From Campylobacterota bacterium (GTDB taxonomy: Bacteria > Campylobacterota > Campylobacteria > Campylobacterales > Sulfurovaceae): a stretch of 10,665 nucleotides of DNA. Both the position numbers and the translations under genes were made by a program. Shown one piece after another: positions 7,142 through 10,665 of the stretch. Where the stretch lies: the NCBI GenBank assembly GCA_003646525.1, contig QMKU01000023.1, positions 1 to 10,665 on the forward strand, read 5' to 3'. Position 1 is the stretch's first letter; every line of letters begins with the position of its first letter. The notes under the pieces were generated by a model, which was given only the letters and a program-made list of their open reading frames with translations, was not told the DNA's origin and did not search any database.

Positions 7142-10100
7142 TTATGATTACCTCTGATTTTTTATCTGCTTTTACTGTGCTATTTCCTACAAATATTATA
7201 CTGGTTGCTTCTAAAAATCCACCCGTATCATACCTCTTGTTTTTATTATATAGATTGATAGCTTTCTCTTTAGAGTCTATAAATGTTAGATTATTGGCTA
7301 TAACTTTTGACTTATCTTTTATCTCTAAGCCAATTAGAGTTCTTGTGAATGTGGAATCAGTGATTGTTGCAGTTGACCACTCTCCGACTGAGATTCCTTT
7401 ATCTCCTGTATCTACAAAGGTGTTATTGGAAGCACTCATAGTAGTTGTCATAACATCCAATCCATCGTTGCCACTATTTTTGAAGATGTTGTTCGTTATG
7501 GTTACATCTGATATATCTATATCCAATCCATCACTTCTCGCAGCATCAAAAATACAATTGTCTACAATACCCTTGGCATAGGCTATGTGCATCGCGTCAT
7601 CACCTACAAAGTTTCTTCCGATTTTACAGTTTTTCACTTCAAAATAGTCCATATCGTGAATATTAAACTGACTTGTGTAGTGAATAAGGTTTCTTGTATC
7701 GATCGAGCCATTTTCAAACTCACAAAAGTGAAACTTGCTTCCCGTTGTGCTTTTCCCTTGAACTGCCACTAGACCCCATGGCTTAGTTTTATCTTTTGCC
7801 ATAAATTTTATTGGCTTCTCTTTTGTGCCTATAGCTGTTACTTTTCCATAAAAATAGATAGATCTGTTTTCATCCATTATAAATGTAGTATCTGGCTCTA
7901 TGATAACCTCTGTATATTTGTCAAAAATTAGTGTTTGCTGAACTTGTACGGTACCTTTTAGCGTCTTGACTTTAAATTTTGGTTGTTTGAATTTGTTAGA
8001 ATGTATAGAATCTGTTTCTGCAATATCGATTTTATCCATCTTTGAAAAAATAACTTTTTTACCTGTGATTGCATTTGTGCCACCTTTGAATATCTTTTCG
8101 TCGAAATTATCAGAATCGAAAGAAAAAGTATAAAATTGAGGTATGTTTTTTAACTGAGTTTTTCCATATCCTGCAGAATCAAGATTTAGTGCATTTGTAT
8201 TAAGTATTTTACGCCCAGGGTATAAAACTTTCTCTTTATAGTTTAATTTTACTGGAGAATTACCATCTACACTTACTGTTACTGTAGCCTTGCCATTTTG
8301 TACTTTGGTTGAGTATTTAACTTCAATATCTTCTAGCATATTGTTTAAATATTTTAATCTCTCTTTCAAGTTAGCTGAATATAGATTGAATACCTTATCC
8401 AAGTCTTTTTGAAAAGCAACTTTAAGCTGGGGAGGATTGCGTGTCTCTCTCCATGGAAATAATTTCTTATTTATACTTATCTTTTTTCTTTTGTTATCGG
8501 ACATAAAGGAGTGTAGGATTTTATCTTTCTCCTCATTCATTAAAATATCAATATATGCAGGATTTATAATTTGCAACAGTCTATGCAACTCTTTATCTCT
8601 TTTATATTCCAGCAATGGATTAAGTGCCAACCTTTGTATCAATGGATAGTATGAATTATCTTTATTTTTATCAGCTCTCCAAAATCTTATATCCCATGAT
8701 ATGGGTGTATATTTGCCTCTGTATGGATCAAAATATATCTTGTGATTGTGAAAATAATCATGATGATGAGTACCCCACAATACATCTAAAGCAATATAGG
8801 TATAATACGCTTCACTCAAATAAGTATTTGCAAAATTATAAAAATCTAAATCACTATATTGATTTATAGCTTTTATCAATAAGTTTATATCTTCCCTATT
8901 TTTCTTTTGCTCAGCATTTCTTGCTGATTTTTTCTCCCATATTTGACTATCAAACCATAATTTGGCAATACCATCTTTACCAACATAATTAGACCATGGC
9001 TCTCTTGGGCTATAATCACCATTATAAATACTTCCAGGCATTAAATGATTTTTTCTTAAAAATGACTCATCAACTTGATCTGAATAGAGATACAAACCTG
9101 AATATTCACCATTTATAAACATTCTTACTGTTTTGACAACGGGAGCTAACGCCCCTACACTTGAAGCAATTTTCTGAGTAATTGGCTCTATGGACATATC
9201 AAGTGAATAGAGTACAGAAAAATTAATAGTTTTCATCATATTATATGAATCATTGTCTTTAAATTTAATCTTCAAAGATTTTCTATTATACTCCCAATTC
9301 CAAGCACTTCCACCTCTATAGCGAATTTTTACTTTGGTAGTTTGACTATTATTTATTTTCAGATGGGCATCTACATAATTTTCCATACCGCTACTTGGTA
9401 AATCTGAATTTAGTAAATTTAACTCTTGTTTATCGATCATGATATAAAAACTGTCAATATTTTTATCATTTGTCAAGTCTGGAGCAGTCTGTTTTACATA
9501 TTCACTTTTTATACTCTCTTCCAAATAGTACTTAAATATATCTTTGTTCAGAGGCATTTGCTTATATGTCATCTCCTTATATTTATAGTAGTCTGTATAA
9601 GCATCTATTACAAATGATAAGCCCACCAAGATGATCAAAAGCAAACTAAAGAGAGTTGCTATCTTTGAGTATCTATATAAAGTAAAAAATAAAAAAATTA
9701 ATAAAAACGCTGGTATAAAAGTTAATATAAAATACTGAAAAAGTTTTTTAGATTCTTTTAGTCCAAATCTCTTCTCTATAAGTAGCTTATGAACTGATAA
9801 TTCTCCTGCTCCTGCATACCAGACTCTAGCTTCCCATTTTTGATTGCTTTGATTGCTTTCTGCTACAATTTTATGTGAAATAGTTGCATATACTGCACTA
9901 CTCTGAAGAGTAGCTTTTTTTACAGTATCCTTTCCGTCGTTGGTGGCAATTTCAAATCTTGCATTGCTTACTTTGTCTGATGAATATGTTAGACTAAAAA
10001 AGTGTGTCCCACTCTCTAGTGTTACATAGGGTCCATAAGTCAAGAAACCATGTTTTTCAGAGTTATTTATATATTTAGAATCTGTTTTATTGAGACCAAT

Positions 10101-10220
10101 TTCCCCAGTCAAATCCGCTCCTTTAAATACAAGCTGATTTTGAGGCGGATTTAAATTATATATCAGAACTGAAATGAACATTGAGATTATTAATGTTATA
10201 ACTAGAAGTCTTTTATTCAA
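7134..10220 (-). CDS. Membrane-anchored CotH kinase-like protein fused to a parallel beta-helix domain
   Basis: 1,028 residues from TTG at 10220, chosen for an AGAGGGA site six bases upstream; a TTG at 10292 would give 1,052 residues but has no clear ribosome site. Layout: membrane helix 5-22, a probable beta-rich periplasmic domain (about 27-150), two helices at 162-182 and 187-206 joined by a short basic loop, then one long exported part. Residues about 255-640 match the CotH family: KIRYRGGSAW with K314 in NRKSLKIKF, and YIALDVLWGTHHHDYFHNHK plus YTPISWDIRFW, giving candidate catalytic D488, N492 and metal-binding D510 as in protein-kinase-like CotH. Residues about 750-1010 contain repeats such as DGLDIDISDVTITNNIFKNS, typical of a right-handed beta-helix. 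B. subtilis CotH phosphorylates the spore-coat protein CotB; here the domain should face the periplasm. It is the first gene of the operon. The CotH half is much more AT-rich than the beta-helix half. Confidence 0.85.
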   Translation of the reverse strand: MNKRLLVITLIISMFISVLIYNLNPPQNQLVFKGADLTGEIGLNKTDSKYINNSEKHGFLTYGPYVTLESGTHFFSLTYSSDKVSNARFEIATNDGKDTVKKATLQSSAVYATISHKIVAESNQSNQKWEARVWYAGAGELSVHKLLIEKRFGLKESKKLFQYFILTFIPAFLLIFLFFTLYRYSKIATLFSLLLIILVGLSFVIDAYTDYYKYKEMTYKQMPLNKDIFKYYLEESIKSEYVKQTAPDLTNDKNIDSFYIMIDKQELNLLNSDLPSSGMENYVDAHLKINNSQTTKVKIRYRGGSAWNWEYNRKSLKIKFKDNDSYNMMKTINFSVLYSLDMSIEPITQKIASSVGALAPVVKTVRMFINGEYSGLYLYSDQVDESFLRKNHLMPGSIYNGDYSPREPWSNYVGKDGIAKLWFDSQIWEKKSARNAEQKKNREDINLLIKAINQYSDLDFYNFANTYLSEAYYTYIALDVLWGTHHHDYFHNHKIYFDPYRGKYTPISWDIRFWRADKNKDNSYYPLIQRLALNPLLEYKRDKELHRLLQIINPAYIDILMNEEKDKILHSFMSDNKRKKISINKKLFPWRETRNPPQLKVAFQKDLDKVFNLYSANLKERLKYLNNMLEDIEVKYSTKVQNGKATVTVSVDGNSPVKLNYKEKVLYPGRKILNTNALNLDSAGYGKTQLKNIPQFYTFSFDSDNFDEKIFKGGTNAITGKKVIFSKMDKIDIAETDSIHSNKFKQPKFKVKTLKGTVQVQQTLIFDKYTEVIIEPDTTFIMDENRSIYFYGKVTAIGTKEKPIKFMAKDKTKPWGLVAVQGKSTTGSKFHFCEFENGSIDTRNLIHYTSQFNIHDMDYFEVKNCKIGRNFVGDDAMHIAYAKGIVDNCIFDAARSDGLDIDISDVTITNNIFKNSGNDGLDVMTTTMSASNNTFVDTGDKGISVGEWSTATITDSTFTRTLIGLEIKDKSKVIANNLTFIDSKEKAINLYNKNKRYDTGGFLEATSIIFVGNSTVKADKKSEVIINE

Positions 10221-10226
10221 CTTGAG

Positions 10227-10233
10227 TCCCTCT
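10227..10233 (-). promoter_or_regulatory. Ribosome binding site deciding the cotH-like start
   Basis: On the minus strand AGAGGGA is followed by six bases (CTCAAG) and TTG at 10220-10218. No comparable purine-rich site precedes the upstream TTG at 10292, and the 24 extra residues begin with a second short hydrophobic stretch that the shorter start avoids. Confidence 0.55.
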
Positions 10234-10290
10234 TTTTTCTTTTTTGGTGATTGGGTTGCTAGGCTAAGGAATAGAACTAAAATAACTACC

Positions 10291-10329
10291 AAAGTTAAAT
10301 ATTTAGGAGCAGGGACTTTAGTCCCGTTT
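10291..10329 (+). repeat. Right copy of 39-base direct repeat
   Basis: Same orientation as 4769-4807, 38 of 39 bases identical. The shared sequence covers 15 AT-rich bases to the left of the palindrome, then its left half and the start of its loop, so identity extends beyond the hairpin itself. It lies just upstream of the first gene of the minus-strand operon. Confidence 0.95.
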
Positions 10330-10352
10330 TATGGGACTTCAGTCCCTGCTCC
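10306..10352. repeat. Complete 47-base REP-like palindrome
   Basis: Perfect 12-base arms (GGAGCAGGGACT at 10306-10317 against AGTCCCTGCTCC at 10341-10352), a two-by-two internal mismatch (TT against TC), six more pairs (AGTCCC with GGGACT) and a seven-base loop GTTTTAT. Each arm also contains its own GGGACT/AGTCCC inverted repeat. On the plus strand it is followed by AAGAAAATTTTTT, so it could act as a transcription terminator. It resembles REP elements moved by REP-associated tyrosine transposases (RAYT), but none is encoded here. Confidence 0.85.
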
Positions 10353-10373
10353 AAGAAAATTTTTTCCTTAACT

Positions 10374-10400
10374 AAAAAACATTAATAGCCCAATAGGGCT
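10374..10400 (-). terminator. Possible intrinsic terminator of pgi
   Basis: Three bases after the pgi stop, the minus strand has AGCCC-TATT-GGGCT (10400-10387), then ATTAATG and six T residues (10379-10374). The stem is only five pairs and the T run starts seven bases late, so termination may be weak. The larger palindrome further on could back it up. Confidence 0.45.
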
Positions 10401-10403
10401 TGT

Positions 10404-10665
<262 letters not shown>

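Larger units (their letters stand above)
4769..10329. other. Accessory four-gene segment bounded by direct repeats (putative insertion or island)
   Basis: A segment of one 5,522-base period carries four co-directional minus-strand genes between yajQ and pgi, and begins and ends with the same 39 bases in direct orientation. Collapsing the two copies (joining 4807 to 10330) yields one complete 47-base palindrome between convergent yajQ and pgi. Hand counts on scattered 60-base lines give about 17-40% G+C inside, with one beta-helix line at 47%, against about 45% in a hom line. No integrase or transposase is present, so the mechanism is unknown. Acquisition by recombination at a repeated palindromic element is my inference. 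Confidence 0.6.

Noticed and set aside
7144..7581. 145-codon plus-strand open frame opposite the beta-helix part
   Set aside because: It is the antisense of a repetitive beta-helix coding region; the hydrophobic repeat pattern is the reflection of the regular Asn/Asp/Ile codons. The minus-strand product has clear family features.
10221..10305. Possible sigma-70 promoter for the minus-strand operon (AT-rich TAAATATTTAAC and TATTCC boxes)
   Set aside because: Several AT-rich hexamers could serve, but none has a convincing -35 partner at 16-18 bases, so no position can be supported.
10306..10352. The palindrome as a CRISPR repeat or integron attC site
   Set aside because: There are only two copies, 5.5 kb apart, with no regular spacers, and no cas or integrase gene. 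The nested GGGACT/AGTCCC structure fits a REP-like element better.

Overview
The window looks like chromosome of a Campylobacterota bacterium, most plausibly a Sulfurovum- or Sulfurimonas-like species. This rests on the protein sequences and on gene order: an rlmB-type methylase, a membrane protein, an AlaC-like aminotransferase and homoserine dehydrogenase in a row is an arrangement I recall from Campylobacter jejuni (Cj0153c to Cj0149c region). No database search was run. Genes are tightly packed and no gene-free stretch reaches 300 bases. I saw no tRNA, rRNA, CRISPR array or transposase gene.

Bases 1-4770, plus strand: a five-gene housekeeping run with overlaps or gaps of at most 24 bases. 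It holds the 3' part of rlmB (23S rRNA 2'-O-methyltransferase), a RodZ-shaped HTH/transmembrane protein, an AlaC-like aminotransferase, homoserine dehydrogenase (hom) and a YajQ-family protein. Aminotransferase and hom overlap by ATGA, tying amino-donor metabolism to the threonine/methionine branch.

Bases 4796-10220, minus strand: a four-gene accessory operon. In transcription order it encodes (1) a large membrane-anchored CotH-kinase-like protein fused to a C-terminal parallel beta-helix, (2) a VTC-type polyphosphate polymerase domain protein, (3) a DUF4956 membrane protein and (4) an exported, membrane-tethered protein with CYTH/triphosphate-tunnel-like features. Together they suggest a system that makes a phosphate polymer in the cytoplasm, passes it to or through the membrane, and handles it in the periplasm. 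That function is inferred, not shown. Much of this operon is clearly more AT-rich than the housekeeping genes.

The operon lies between two direct copies of a 39-base repeat (38 of 39 identical) whose starts are 5,522 bases apart. The right copy continues into a complete 47-base palindrome; the left copy has only its first half. Removing one period would leave yajQ and pgi convergent with one intact palindrome between them. So the operon looks like a discrete insertion into a REP-like element between two housekeeping genes.

Bases 10404-10665, minus strand: the 3' end of pgi (glucose-6-phosphate isomerase), followed by a small hairpin that may be its terminator.
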